Shown here: positions 22,353-30,421 of the stretch, piece after piece
Numbering within the stretch: the first letter of the stretch is position 1
Layout of the letters: every line of letters starts with the position of its first letter
DNA from: Minisyncoccota bacterium
GTDB taxonomy: Bacteria > Patescibacteriota > Minisyncoccia > Moranbacterales > GCA-2747515
NCBI GenBank assembly: GCA_020629675.1
Contig: JAHDCW010000003.1
Location: forward strand, 19,924-55,397
DNA: 35,474 nucleotides
Direction: 5' to 3'
The notes under the pieces: model-generated
Seen by the model: the letters and a program-made list of their open reading frames with translations, nothing else
Databases searched by the model: none
What the model was told of the DNA's origin: nothing
Program-made: the position numbers and the translations under genes

Positions 22353-24449
22353 ATGTCTCGTAAAAACCCTATTGATAAGGTCCGTAATATCGGTATCATC
22401 GCACACGTTGATGCTGGTAAGACAACAACAACGGAGCGCGTACTCTTTTACACGGGTATTTCTCACAAGATTGGTGAGGTGCATGATGGAGCAGCAACAA
22501 TGGACTGGATGGCACAGGAGCAGGAGCGTGGTATTACGATTACGTCAGCTGCGACGACCTGTTTCTGGAAAGACTATCAATTTAATATCATTGATACGCC
22601 AGGTCACGTTGACTTTACGGTTGAGGTGGAGCGTTCGATGCGTGTTTTGGATGGTGGTGTCGTCGTCTTTGATGGTAAGGAAGGTGTAGAGCCGCAGTCA
22701 GAAACAGTATGGCGTCAAGCTGACAAATACAAAGTGCCACGAATCTGTTTTATCAACAAAATTGATAAAGAAGGTGCGGATTTTAATCACGCATATCAAA
22801 CAATTCTTGATCGTCTTACTCCGGATGCTATCCCTGTACAGATGCCAATCGGTGAGCGCGATGGTTTTGAAGGTGTGGTAGATCTCGTCACAATGGATAA
22901 GGTAACATTTGATGGTCAGATGGGTGAGATCGTAAACCGTGAAACGTGTCCAGAAGAGCTTAAGGCAGAAGCGGAAAAATGGCGTGAAAACCTCGTAGAA
23001 AAAGCAGTAGAGCAAGATGATGCACTCATGGAGAAATATCTTGGTGGGGAAGAGATTAGTCAGGAAGAGCTCAAAAGTGCAATTCGTAAAGGAACACTTG
23101 CAACGACGTTGATTCCAGTGCATGTTGGTACTGCGTTTAAGAACAAGGGTGTACAGCTCGTGCTGGACTCTGTTGTGGATTATCTCCCAGCGCCAAATGA
23201 GATCCCAGCGATTGTAGGTACAGATGTTAATGATGAAACGAAGGAAATTACCCGCGAAGCAACGGATGATGCACCATTTAGCGCACTTGCTTTTAAGGTA
23301 GCGACAGATCCATTTGTGGGTCAGTTGATCTTCTTCCGCATTTACTCAGGAAGCCTTAAGTCTGGTTCGTATGTTTACAATACTGCTAGTGATACCAAGG
23401 AGCGTGTGGGACGTATTTTGCGTATGCATTCAAATAACCGTGAAGAGGTTGAAGAGCTTTATGCGGGTGAGATTGGAGCGCTTGTTGGTATGAAAAACAC
23501 TCGCACAGGTAATACGCTTTGTGATCCAGAAAATAAAGTCATCTTGGAGTCAATTGAGTTTCCAGAGCCGGTAATCTCGATTGCTGTAGAGCCAAAGACG
23601 AAAGCTGATCAGGAAAAAATGGCAGTTGCCTTGAGCAAACTTGCTGAGGAAGATCCTACTTTCCGCGTGCATACAGATGAAGAGACAGGTCAGACAATCA
23701 TCTCAGGAATGGGTGAGCTGCACCTGGACATTATCGTCGATCGTATGAAACGCGAGTTTAAGGTAGAGGCGCAGATTGGTCAACCGCAGGTATCATATCG
23801 TGAGACTATTACAGCTGAAGCTGAGGGAGAAGGAAAGTTTGTTCGTCAGTCTGGTGGGCGTGGTCAATATGGTCACTGTAATGTACGCGTGGCACCACAA
23901 GAATCAGGTGAGGGATTTGAATTTGCAGATGAAATCAAAGGTGGTGTTATCCCGCAAGAGTACATCAAGCCTGCTGCTAAAGGCATGGAAGAGGCGCTTG
24001 ATAACGGTGTAATTGCTGGATACCCGATGATTGATGTTAAGGTAACGCTCTTTGATGGGTCATACCATGATGTGGATTCATCTGAGGCAGCGTTTAAGGT
24101 AGCAGGTTCCATGGCGGTCAAAGACGCCGTTAACCGTGCAAAGCCAGTGCTCCTCGAGCCAATCATGAAGGTTGTAGTGACAACACCAGAAACATTTATG
24201 GGTGACGTCGTCGGCGACCTCAATGCAAAGCGTGGTGTTATCAAGGAAATGAATGACCGCTCAGGGGGAAGTGTGACGATCAAAGAGATCGAAGCACAAG
24301 CGCCACTTGCATCGATGTTTGGTTATGTGTCACAGCTTCGTTCGATGACGCAAGGTCAGGCTAGTTATGCAATGGAGTTTTCACATTACGCTGAGACACC
24401 ATCCAATGTCGCACAGGAGATTATTGGAGAGCGAAACGCAGCTGCTTAA
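22353..24449 (+). CDS. fusA: Elongation factor G
   Basis: EF-G is the GTPase that drives ribosome translocation. The 698-residue protein shows G1 [14 protein letters not shown]2 [11 protein letters not shown]3 DTPGHVDFT and G4 [10 protein letters not shown], followed by domain II, domain III with [14 protein letters not shown], domain IV beginning [29 protein letters not shown], and domain V with [12 protein letters not shown] and [12 protein letters not shown]. All are ordinary for bacterial EF-G. It is the third gene of the str operon; tufA is not adjacent, unlike the Escherichia coli order. No Shine-Dalgarno sequence is seen upstream. A GC-rich terminator follows. Confidence 0.98.
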   Translation: MSRKNPIDKVRNIGIIAHVDAGKTTTTERVLFYTGISHKIGEVHDGAATMDWMAQEQERGITITSAATTCFWKDYQFNIIDTPGHVDFTVEVERSMRVLDGGVVVFDGKEGVEPQSETVWRQADKYKVPRICFINKIDKEGADFNHAYQTILDRLTPDAIPVQMPIGERDGFEGVVDLVTMDKVTFDGQMGEIVNRETCPEELKAEAEKWRENLVEKAVEQDDALMEKYLGGEEISQEELKSAIRKGTLATTLIPVHVGTAFKNKGVQLVLDSVVDYLPAPNEIPAIVGTDVNDETKEITREATDDAPFSALAFKVATDPFVGQLIFFRIYSGSLKSGSYVYNTASDTKERVGRILRMHSNNREEVEELYAGEIGALVGMKNTRTGNTLCDPENKVILESIEFPEPVISIAVEPKTKADQEKMAVALSKLAEEDPTFRVHTDEETGQTIISGMGELHLDIIVDRMKREFKVEAQIGQPQVSYRETITAEAEGEGKFVRQSGGRGQYGHCNVRVAPQESGEGFEFADEIKGGVIPQEYIKPAAKGMEEALDNGVIAGYPMIDVKVTLFDGSYHDVDSSEAAFKVAGSMAVKDAVNRAKPVLLEPIMKVVVTTPETFMGDVVGDLNAKRGVIKEMNDRSGGSVTIKEIEAQAPLASMFGYVSQLRSMTQGQASYAMEFSHYAETPSNVAQEIIGERNAAA

Positions 24450-24461
24450 GAAAAGAGGTAG

Positions 24462-24497
24462 AGGCGCCTGCTATAGGCGCCTTTGGCTTTTTAAGAT
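24462..24497 (+). terminator. Terminator after fusA
   Basis: AGGCGCC pairs with GGCGCCT around TGCTATA; TTGG and then a TTTTT run at 24488-24492 follow. Confidence 0.78.
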
Positions 24498-24525
24498 GGG
24501 GTTGGAAGGATGCTAAAGGGAGAAT

Positions 24526-24630
24526 ATGAAACGTATAGAAAGAATTGTATTATTGGTTGCTGGGGTGCTATTATGGGCGCTCGTGTCATGGTGGTGGTAC
24601 GTGTGTTACATCAAGGGTATTTGTGGCTAA
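24526..24630 (+). CDS. Tryptophan-rich membrane microprotein (34 aa)
   Basis: The product is a short basic start (MKRIER), one membrane helix (IVLLVAGVLLWALVSWWWYV), and a conserved-looking tail CYIKGICG with two cysteines flanking the lysine-glycine. AAAGGGAG at 24515-24522 precedes ATG 24526, though the spacing is short. From memory, this W-W-Y-x-C-x-I-K-G-x-C ending occurs before OmpA-like periplasmic domains in CPR and Bacteroidetes proteins; here it stands alone and stops. If inserted with the basic end inside, the two cysteines would lie outside. A second microprotein follows 75 bases later. Confidence 0.62.
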   Translation: MKRIERIVLLVAGVLLWALVSWWWYVCYIKGICG

Positions 24631-24705
24631 GGCGATAATGCTAAGAAAAGAATTATAGAATAAACAGAGACTGTGTTTAAAGAAAACGTACTAAAAGATT
24701 ACAAT

Positions 24706-24795
24706 ATGAACGATGCAACAGGAGAAATTCTGTTAATGTTGTTTGTAGCGTTTCTGCTAGGTTATGCTGTGAGCTGTGCTCTTAGGCAAAAATAA
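24706..24795 (+). CDS. Membrane microprotein (29 aa)
   Basis: This encodes MNDATGEI followed by a single hydrophobic helix (LLMLFVAFLLGYAVSC) and a short basic end (ALRQK). The charge pattern predicts an outside N-terminus, opposite to its neighbour. The LLGY step recalls helices seen in longer CPR envelope proteins. No convincing Shine-Dalgarno sequence precedes ATG 24706. Because it is short the call rests on its hydrophobic pattern and its place next to the 34-residue microprotein. Confidence 0.5.
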   Translation: MNDATGEILLMLFVAFLLGYAVSCALRQK

Positions 24796-24824
24796 GTATA
24801 AGAAGAAATATTTTAGAAATTTTC

Positions 24825-24853
24825 TTGTGTGTTGTAATGAGGAGTGTTATGAT
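24825..24853 (+). promoter_or_regulatory. ndk promoter
   Basis: TTGTGT at 24825-24830 and TATGAT at 24848-24853 have a 17-base spacer. Transcription would start near 24860, about 17 bases before GTG 24877. Confidence 0.65.
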
Positions 24854-24876
24854 GCACGGAGAAGTGGTAATAATTA

Positions 24877-25491
24877 GTGAGTAAATTTATGCAACATCCA
24901 AAAAAAGAACGATCATTTATCATAATTAAACCCGATGGTGTGCAGCGCGGATTGATCGGAGAGATTGTAGGTCGTTTTGAGCGAACGGGTCTTAAAACGG
25001 TAGGAATGAAGATGATCAATGCTACAGAAGACCAATGCTGGACGCACTATAACAAGGATGATGCTTGGTTTATTTCCAAGGGTGAACGTACAATTGAGGA
25101 TCGCACGAAAAACGATCTCCCAATTGAGAAAGAGGCGATTGACTATGGGAAGGAAATTATCGAACAGCTTGTCGTGTTTATGACTGCAAGTCCTGTTGTG
25201 GTGATGGTTGTTGAGGGTAATAACGCGGTAGATGTTGTAACTAAGCTCGTTGGTGGCACAGAGCCAACAACAGCTGATATTGGTACGATCCGTGGAGATC
25301 TTACGTTGGATTCATACAATATCGCGGGACTTGACGGTCGCGCTGTGCGAAACCTTATTCACTGCAGTGAAAGCCCTGAGGAGGCAGAGCGTGAGACAGC
25401 AATCTGGTTTGACGCGTCTGAGCTTATTAACTACACACTGGTGACAGAGCGAATGCTTTATGATGTAAATCTTGACGGCATCAAGGAATAG
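24877..25491 (+). CDS. ndk: Nucleoside diphosphate kinase, elongated form
   Basis: Ndk transfers phosphate from ATP to NDPs through a phosphohistidine. The 204-residue protein keeps RSFIIIKPDGVQRGLIGEIVGRFE at the start, TASPVVVMVVEG, TIRGDL, and the active-site segment RNLIHCSESPEEAERETAIWF with His162; the usual HGSDS reads HCSES. Normal length is about 140-150. The extra length comes from a charged, helical insertion of about 40 residues (roughly 55-95) in the loop region before LVVFMTASP, plus about 8 residues in LDSYNIAGLDGRAVRN and a short N-terminal extension. The start is GTG 24877; ATG 24889 is an alternative. It forms its own transcription unit. Confidence 0.94.
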   Translation: MSKFMQHPKKERSFIIIKPDGVQRGLIGEIVGRFERTGLKTVGMKMINATEDQCWTHYNKDDAWFISKGERTIEDRTKNDLPIEKEAIDYGKEIIEQLVVFMTASPVVVMVVEGNNAVDVVTKLVGGTEPTTADIGTIRGDLTLDSYNIAGLDGRAVRNLIHCSESPEEAERETAIWFDASELINYTLVTERMLYDVNLDGIKE

Positions 25492-25511
25492 TAACTGGTG
25501 AATCGGTAGTT

Positions 25512-25546
25512 AAAAAGGGGCACTTCTTATGAGGTGTCTTTTTTTA
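25512..25546 (+). terminator. Terminator after ndk
   Basis: An A-tract stem (AAAAAGGGGCACTTC with GAGGTGTCTTTTT, several wobbles) closes TTAT and runs into a T run. Confidence 0.78.
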
Positions 25547-25608
25547 ATATTTAGATTTTAATTCACAGCGCCTCATTGGTTGTTTTAATTTGTGATTTTA
25601 ACTTTTTT

Positions 25609-25637
25609 TAACACGTGTTATAAATTGTCAATTGACA
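25609..25637. promoter_or_regulatory. Two 12-bp palindromes, candidate operators
   Basis: TAACACGTGTTA (25609-25620) and TGTCAATTGACA (25626-25637) are both perfect inverted repeats with centres 17 bases apart. The second overlaps the -35 TTGTCA of the nuclease promoter, so a dimeric repressor bound there would block it. Confidence 0.5.
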
Positions 25638-25653
25638 TTGTGTCAGGTAGAAT
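25625..25653 (+). promoter_or_regulatory. Promoter of lipoprotein nuclease
   Basis: TTGTCA at 25625-25630 and TAGAAT at 25648-25653 have a 17-base spacer; ATG 25679 follows a leader of about 19 bases. Confidence 0.68.
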
Positions 25654-25678
25654 GAAGTGTGACTCAATAAGTGTAATT

Positions 25679-26149
25679 ATGAAAGTATTTATCGGTAGTG
25701 TTTTAGGTTGTGTGCTCATCATTCTTGGGGGTTGTGTTTTGCCTATAGAGGATCGTGGTTCACTGCAGCAGCAAAGTGGGGTGGTGGAGATTAAGTATGT
25801 AGTTGATGGTGATACTGTTGTTTTGGTTGATGATCAAAAGATTAGATTGCTTGGGATTGATACGCCGGAACGTGATGCGTTTTTTTATGACGAAGCCTCT
25901 AAAGCGCTGCGTGATATCTTAACAGCGGGTGATGTGAGTATGCGAAAGGATATTTCGGAAACTGATCGCTACGGTCGATTGTTGCGCCATCTATATGTTG
26001 GAGATCTTTGGGTAAATGCGTATATGATCGAAGAAGGGTATGCTCGCATGGTGACGTTTCCACCTGATGTCGAGCATGTTGATACTTTTCGCGCCCTACA
26101 AAACGACGCACGAGCGAGTAAAAAAGGTCTGTGGCAAGACAGAGATTGA
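25679..26149 (+). CDS. Staphylococcal nuclease-like (TNase) lipoprotein
   Basis: The 156-residue protein has a signal peptide with a lipobox (VLIILGGC, Cys at about 19), so it should be processed and lipid-anchored outside the cell. The SNase fold follows: VVDGDTVVL with the calcium-binding aspartate, IRLLGIDTPE with the catalytic arginine and acid, and DRYGRLLRHLYVGDLWVNAYMIEEGYARM with the second catalytic arginine. TNases cut DNA and RNA near the membrane. ATG 25679 was chosen over ATGs at 25592 and further upstream because it fits the signal peptide and promoter. In reduced-genome cells such enzymes may scavenge nucleotides, which is inference. Confidence 0.92.
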   Translation: MKVFIGSVLGCVLIILGGCVLPIEDRGSLQQQSGVVEIKYVVDGDTVVLVDDQKIRLLGIDTPERDAFFYDEASKALRDILTAGDVSMRKDISETDRYGRLLRHLYVGDLWVNAYMIEEGYARMVTFPPDVEHVDTFRALQNDARASKKGLWQDRD

Positions 26150-26174
26150 AAAAAAACGCCATAAATGCTAGTAT
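26146..26174 (+). promoter_or_regulatory. Promoter of membrane protein-trhO operon
   Basis: TTGAAA at 26146-26151, overlapping the nuclease stop codon, and TAGTAT at 26169-26174 have a 17-base spacer. ATG 26197 follows a leader of about 16 bases without Shine-Dalgarno. Confidence 0.6.
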
Positions 26175-26196
26175 TAGTCTAATTAAGTAAAAATCT

Positions 26197-26838
26197 ATGG
26201 AAAAAAAAGTTGGTTCAGTTTTATCATTGGCGTGGAATCTCTTTAAAAAAGAGTGGCAGTTTCTCATAGTGGCAATCATTTTGATGTTTTTGATTGGGGT
26301 CTATGACGGTTTCTTTGGTGTTACAGAGGAGCAGTATGCTACAGGTAATATCTTGACGACAATCTTTGCGCAGATTGTTTCTGTTATTTTCACAATTGGC
26401 TTTATTCGTGTTTTGGTGGATATTGTGAATGGTCAATCTGCAACTTACACACGCTTTTTTTCCGCGTTTTCTGATGTGAAAATGATTGTGTTTTATGTTG
26501 TGACCACAATTCTGATTGTTCTAATTACTCTATCCGGCTTTATTTTCTTTATTATCCCAGGGGTTATTGCTGCGATTCGCGCGTCGTTAGCACCTTATGT
26601 TTTAATTACGCAAAATGTTGGTCCTATTGACGCGGTTAAGAAAAGTTTTGCTATTACAAAGGGTAACTTCTGGTTCCTTTTTCGGGTTTATCTAACATGT
26701 GGGGCATTGTCTATCCTTGGTGTTATTGCTCTTGGTGTGGGTCTTCTTATAGCTATCCCAGTTACCGCGCTCATGTCAGCAATTGTATATGTATATCTCT
26801 ATGGCAACTACCAACGAACTCAGGAATCTCAAGTCTAA
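26197..26838 (+). CDS. Multi-pass membrane protein of unknown function
   Basis: The 213-residue protein has about five to six hydrophobic segments. It starts with a cytosolic basic amphipathic stretch (SVLSLAWNLFKKEWQ), as in DUF975/GlpQ-membrane-domain type proteins, and has ISLAPYVLITQNVGPIDAVKKSFAITKGNFWFLF-like features: a P-G break (FIIPGVIAAIRASLAPYV) and 'A.K.SF..TKGNFW' near residues 146-160, a pattern common to that group. No enzyme motif is present. Its last 38 bases overlap trhO in another frame, suggesting coupling. Confidence 0.78.
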   Translation: MEKKVGSVLSLAWNLFKKEWQFLIVAIILMFLIGVYDGFFGVTEEQYATGNILTTIFAQIVSVIFTIGFIRVLVDIVNGQSATYTRFFSAFSDVKMIVFYVVTTILIVLITLSGFIFFIIPGVIAAIRASLAPYVLITQNVGPIDAVKKSFAITKGNFWFLFRVYLTCGALSILGVIALGVGLLIAIPVTALMSAIVYVYLYGNYQRTQESQV

Positions 26839-27838
26839 GGAGCAGGCGCTTCTTGATCTCAAGGAGGAAGATTTTAAGCGAATTACCATTTCGTTTTATA
26901 AGTACGTCAATATAACTGATCCGCAAGAGATGCGTGATCGGCTTTATGTCACACTACGTGATCTCGACTGTCTCGGGCGGATTTATGTTGCGCAGGAGGG
27001 TATAAATGCCCAGATGAACGTCCCTGAGCACAACTGGGAGGTATTTGATCAGGTAATTCAGGGAATTCCTGAGTTTAAGGGAATTCCGTACAAGGTTGCG
27101 CGCGAAGAGGGAGATCATGTCTCGTTTTGGAAACTGGCGATTAAGGTGAAAAAGAAAATTGTCGCTGATGGGATTGAGGATAAGAGTTTTGATCCGAGTA
27201 ATACAGGGAAGTATATGACGGCGCAGGAGGTAAATCATGCGATCGAAGACCCTGAAACGCTTGTTGTGGATATGCGCAATCGCTATGAAGCCGAAGTTGG
27301 TCATTTTGAAGGTGCGCACATTATGCAGGTGGATACGTTTCGCGAGCAGCTAGCAAGCGTCGAGAAGGAATTGGGTGAGCAGAAAGAGCGTAAGGTTCTT
27401 ATGTACTGCACGGGAGGTATTAGGTGTGAAAAAGCAAGTGCATGGTTTAAGTATAACGGATTCAATGATGTATCACATATAAAGGGTGGCATTATCGATT
27501 ATGATAAACAAGTTAAAGAGCAAGGTCTTGAGAATAAGTTTAAAGGAAAAAATTTCGTATTTGACGCTCGCATGGCTGAGAAGATTTCAGATGATATTGT
27601 AGCAACATGTCATGTGTGTGATAGTGTGCCAGCTGACACGTACTATAATTGTAAGTATCTGGGTTGCCATGTGTTATTTATTGCATGCGATGGTTGTCAT
27701 GAGACGTATGATGGGTATTGTTGCCGTCGGTGCCAATTAATGGACAAGTTGCCACAAGGTATTCGCAAGCCTTTTATACGCTGGAAAAATGCGTGGCGAC
27801 GTACATATCGCCCGGCCTACAAAAAAAGTCGGGTCTAA
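26801..27838 (+). CDS. trhO: tRNA uridine(34) hydroxylase, rhodanese-fold (TrhO/UPF0176)
   Basis: TrhO introduces the 5-hydroxyl group of ho5U/cmo5U at tRNA wobble position 34 using oxygen. The 345-residue protein has the N-terminal ferredoxin-like half with YVAQEGINAQM, then the rhodanese half with VVDMRNRYEAEVGHFEGA, the active-site loop MYCTGGIRCEKASAWF (Cys203) and HIKGGIIDYDKQVKEQG..FKGKNFVFDARM. A C-terminal Cys-rich tail (CHVC...C..C...CDGCH...CCRRC) suggests a zinc-binding region. ATG 26801 lies inside the upstream gene and was preferred to an earlier 26783 start. It needs O2 or prephenate-independent chemistry; conditions cannot be judged here. Confidence 0.93.
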   Translation: MATTNELRNLKSKEQALLDLKEEDFKRITISFYKYVNITDPQEMRDRLYVTLRDLDCLGRIYVAQEGINAQMNVPEHNWEVFDQVIQGIPEFKGIPYKVAREEGDHVSFWKLAIKVKKKIVADGIEDKSFDPSNTGKYMTAQEVNHAIEDPETLVVDMRNRYEAEVGHFEGAHIMQVDTFREQLASVEKELGEQKERKVLMYCTGGIRCEKASAWFKYNGFNDVSHIKGGIIDYDKQVKEQGLENKFKGKNFVFDARMAEKISDDIVATCHVCDSVPADTYYNCKYLGCHVLFIACDGCHETYDGYCCRRCQLMDKLPQGIRKPFIRWKNAWRRTYRPAYKKSRV

Positions 27839-27843
27839 GAAAG

Positions 27844-28470
27844 ATGAAGAGGCTTCAAAAATATTTTTTTCATAGCGTTATCATTGCAGCTCTTGTGCTC
27901 ATGAGTATCAATGTTTTTGTGGTGTGGGTGGTCCGTGGGACAACTACAGATCAGGTGGATAATCTGCCACAAAACACTGCAGGTCTCGTGCTGGGTACGA
28001 GTAAATATTCACAAGGTCGAATTAATCTTTACTATAAATATCGGATTGATGCAGCTGAGGAGCTGTACAAGAGTGGGAAGGTGAAAAAGTTGATTGTTTC
28101 CGGTGATAATCGAGCTGTAAACTACAATGAACCCCTCAAGATGGAAAACGACTTGATCGCCCGTGGTATACCAGAAGAGGACATTCAGCCAGATTACGCA
28201 GGGTTCCGCACATTAGATTCTGTAGTGCGTGCTAAGGAGGTCTTTGGACAAGAGCGTGTCACAGTAATTTCACAGGAGTTTCATAATCATCGTGCAATTT
28301 TTATCGCCAAAAGTAGAGGTGTTGATGCTGTAGGGTACAATGCACGTGATCCGTTTCCATCATGGCTTTCGCAGACGCACATTCGCGAAATCTTTGCGCG
28401 AGTAAAGCTTGTTTGGGATATCACGACAGGTAAGGACGCGACTGTGTTAGGTGATGAAATCAATCTTTAG
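27844..28470 (+). CDS. SanA/YdcF-like (DUF218) envelope protein
   Basis: The 208-residue protein has one N-terminal membrane helix (residues 9-31) and a DUF218 domain. Family features are GLVLGTSKY, GRINLYYKYRIDAAEELYKSGKVKKLIVSGDN, YNEPLKMENDLIARGIPEEDIQPDYAGFRTLDSVVRAK, and VTVISQEFHNHRAIFIAKSRGVDAVGYNA. In Escherichia coli SanA affects barrier function against vancomycin at high temperature; the chemistry is unknown. I chose ATG 27844, 5 bases after the trhO stop. It probably shares the transcript with trhO. Confidence 0.9.
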   Translation: MKRLQKYFFHSVIIAALVLMSINVFVVWVVRGTTTDQVDNLPQNTAGLVLGTSKYSQGRINLYYKYRIDAAEELYKSGKVKKLIVSGDNRAVNYNEPLKMENDLIARGIPEEDIQPDYAGFRTLDSVVRAKEVFGQERVTVISQEFHNHRAIFIAKSRGVDAVGYNARDPFPSWLSQTHIREIFARVKLVWDITTGKDATVLGDEINL

Positions 28471-28472
28471 CA

Positions 28473-28501
28473 TTGGGGTAGGTGTGAAGTGATGGTATAA
28501 T
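28473..28501 (+). promoter_or_regulatory. MFS gene promoter, leaderless
   Basis: TTGGGG at 28473-28478 and a perfect TATAAT at 28496-28501 have a 17-base spacer; TGG before it makes an extended -10. ATG 28510 follows after 8 bases. Confidence 0.72.
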
Positions 28502-28509
28502 ATCCATAC

Positions 28510-29691
28510 ATGGAAAATACAGATCGACACCTCGATGATACAACTCGAAAACTACGCCTCATTACATTTTTGGGGTTTCTTTTTGGTTTCTCGGTTGCGC
28601 TTGTGTCATACATAGGCTCTTCTTATTATGCGCTTGCGCTGGGAGGGACGACGTACGTGGGCCTTCTGTATATTATTAGTTTTTCACTTCTTTTAGTCAC
28701 GCTTCTCAATATGCACAAGGCATTAATGCGCTGGGGGCGAGGACGATCTTTGATGATGCTTCTTGTGGCGCAGGTGGGGTTGCTTTTACTGCTTGTGCTT
28801 TTGCCAGTTTCTTATTTCACAGCAGCAATTCTGGCGCTTTATTATATTATTTATGGTGTTATTTGGGTACTGTGGGATGCGGTGCTAGAGGCTTACTCGA
28901 CAGATGAAACGACAGGGCGTGTGCGAGGTATGTTTTTGGCTGTGTGGGGGATTGGTGCGATTATCGGTCCGGCTATTTCACTCTACGTTGTGGATAATTA
29001 CGGTTTTAGTATGATTTTTACAATCGTCATGGTGCTGTATGTTTTGATGGCAAGTGGGACAATGATTGCTCTCAGGGATATACGTGGTCATGTACAGCGG
29101 CGACGAATGCGTATTGCTGATAAGGTAAAGGAGTTGATTGCGCAGCCAGCTTTGCGCTACGCATACTGGATTGCGACGACACTTGGCTTCTTTTACGCGA
29201 CGATGGTTGTTTTTATGCCGCTTAAGCTTACCGAAATAGGATTTAGTTTTTCGGAGATGGGTGTTTTATTTACGATTATGTTGATTCCTTTTATGCTTAC
29301 AGGTTATCCAGCGGGGTTGATCGCTGATCGTTGGCTCGGGGAAAAGGAACTTTTTTTCGTAGGAATGCTTATCTTGATTGGTTCAGTTGTTGTAGCTGCT
29401 CTTGTGGATCAGAAAGATTTTGCGCTATGGGCGACAATTCTTTTCTTTTCACGCTTTGGAGGGGCGTTGATCGAGGCGATGCGTGATAGTTATTTCTATA
29501 AGCATATCGATGGAGAAGATGTGGCGATGATTAATCTCTTTCGCACGTCGCGTTCTGTTGCTTATGTATTGGCTATGCTTGTGGCGACGGCAATTCAAGT
29601 TGTCGCTGGGATGAATGCTGTATTTATTACGATGATTTTCGTCCTTTTGTCAGGCTTATATCCGATCGCGCGACTTAAAGACACAAAATAA
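28510..29691 (+). CDS. Major facilitator superfamily transporter
   Basis: The 393-residue protein has about 12 hydrophobic segments in two halves, with a charged central loop (DIRGHVQRRRMRIADKVKEL). MFS features include the YDA-like WVLWDAVLEAYSTDETTGRVRGMFLAVWGIGAIIGPAISLYVVDNYG stretch, resembling motif D2/motif C (G....GP), and GLIADRWLGEKE matching motif A (G.LADR.GRR) in the second half. Substrate is unknown; drug or metabolite export are both possible. The start fits a leaderless transcript from a perfect extended -10. Confidence 0.9.
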   Translation: MENTDRHLDDTTRKLRLITFLGFLFGFSVALVSYIGSSYYALALGGTTYVGLLYIISFSLLLVTLLNMHKALMRWGRGRSLMMLLVAQVGLLLLLVLLPVSYFTAAILALYYIIYGVIWVLWDAVLEAYSTDETTGRVRGMFLAVWGIGAIIGPAISLYVVDNYGFSMIFTIVMVLYVLMASGTMIALRDIRGHVQRRRMRIADKVKELIAQPALRYAYWIATTLGFFYATMVVFMPLKLTEIGFSFSEMGVLFTIMLIPFMLTGYPAGLIADRWLGEKELFFVGMLILIGSVVVAALVDQKDFALWATILFFSRFGGALIEAMRDSYFYKHIDGEDVAMINLFRTSRSVAYVLAMLVATAIQVVAGMNAVFITMIFVLLSGLYPIARLKDTK

Positions 29692-29706
29692 ACCTCATGT
29701 TATAAT
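29678..29706 (+). promoter_or_regulatory. scpA operon promoter, leaderless
   Basis: AAGACA at 29678-29683 and a perfect TATAAT at 29701-29706 have a 17-base spacer; TGT precedes the -10. ATG 29714 follows after 7 bases, at the predicted transcript start. Confidence 0.7.
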
Positions 29707-29713
29707 GAGCGCC

Positions 29714-30421
29714 ATGGATTATAAGGTAGAGACAGAATATTTCCAGGGTCCATTGGATCTGCTGCTGACGCTTATCGAAGAGCGTAAGTTAGAGGTTACG
29801 CAGGTATCACTTGCGGAAATTACGGATGCGTACGTCGCGCATATTCAGAGCTCGCAGATGATTTCACTGGCGCATATGGCAGATTTTCTAGCTGTTGCAG
29901 CTAAGCTTATTTTGATTAAATCACGAGCGTTATTGCCTCTGTTGCAATTGGAAGAAGATGAAGAAGAAGATCTGTTTGAGTTGGAGCGTCAACTTGCAGC
30001 ACTTAAGGTGATCAAGGATATTATACCTGAATTTATGGAGGCTTTTGTGGCGCCGCGACCGCAGTATGCGCGTATTGGCATGTGGGGTGTAGAGCCAAGC
30101 TTCTTGCCGGATCAGAGTGTAACAGGCGAAAGGTTACAGGTGGCATTTCGCGCTTCTGTGGAGGCTATTCCCGAGTTAGATCCTATTGAGGAAAAGATTA
30201 TTGCTGACATTGTCTCGCTTGAGCAGAAGATTATACATGTACAAACGATGGTCAGAGATCGCGCTGAAATTGCATTCTCTAAAATGGTTTCAGAAAAAGC
30301 GCCCCCGCAAGAAGTTGTAGTTTCATTTTTAGCCCTTTTAGAACTCGTAAAGCAAAAAATTATTACCGTCGCACAGTATGAGATCGGCGAAGAAATAATG
30401 TGTAAAAAAATAGCATCATGA
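29714..30421 (+). CDS. scpA: Segregation and condensation protein A
   Basis: ScpA is the kleisin that bridges the SMC heads in bacterial condensin. The 235-residue protein starts with the conserved YFQGPLDLLLTLIEERKLEVTQVSLAEITDAYVAHI, then FLAVAAKLILIKSRALLP, typical of the N-terminal SMC neck-binding helices, a variable acidic linker (EEDEEEDLFELE), and a winged-helix C-terminus (VVSFLALLELVKQKIITVAQ). ATG 29714 is preferred to ATG 29705, which overlaps the -10 box. scpB overlaps by 4 bases (ATGA). Confidence 0.95.
   Translation: MDYKVETEYFQGPLDLLLTLIEERKLEVTQVSLAEITDAYVAHIQSSQMISLAHMADFLAVAAKLILIKSRALLPLLQLEEDEEEDLFELERQLAALKVIKDIIPEFMEAFVAPRPQYARIGMWGVEPSFLPDQSVTGERLQVAFRASVEAIPELDPIEEKIIADIVSLEQKIIHVQTMVRDRAEIAFSKMVSEKAPPQEVVVSFLALLELVKQKIITVAQYEIGEEIMCKKIAS

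Noticed and set aside
22698-23123. Minus-strand open frame of 141 codons inside fusA
   Set aside because: It lies wholly within the clearly coding fusA frame and has a low-complexity Phe/Cys/Leu-rich translation with no motif.
23873-24283. Minus-strand open frame of 136 codons inside fusA
   Set aside because: Antisense shadow of EF-G domains IV and V, without family resemblance.
27058-27088. Repeated GGAATTCC palindromes
   Set aside because: Both lie inside trhO and encode the conserved IPEFKGIPYK segment, so they are explained by coding sequence.
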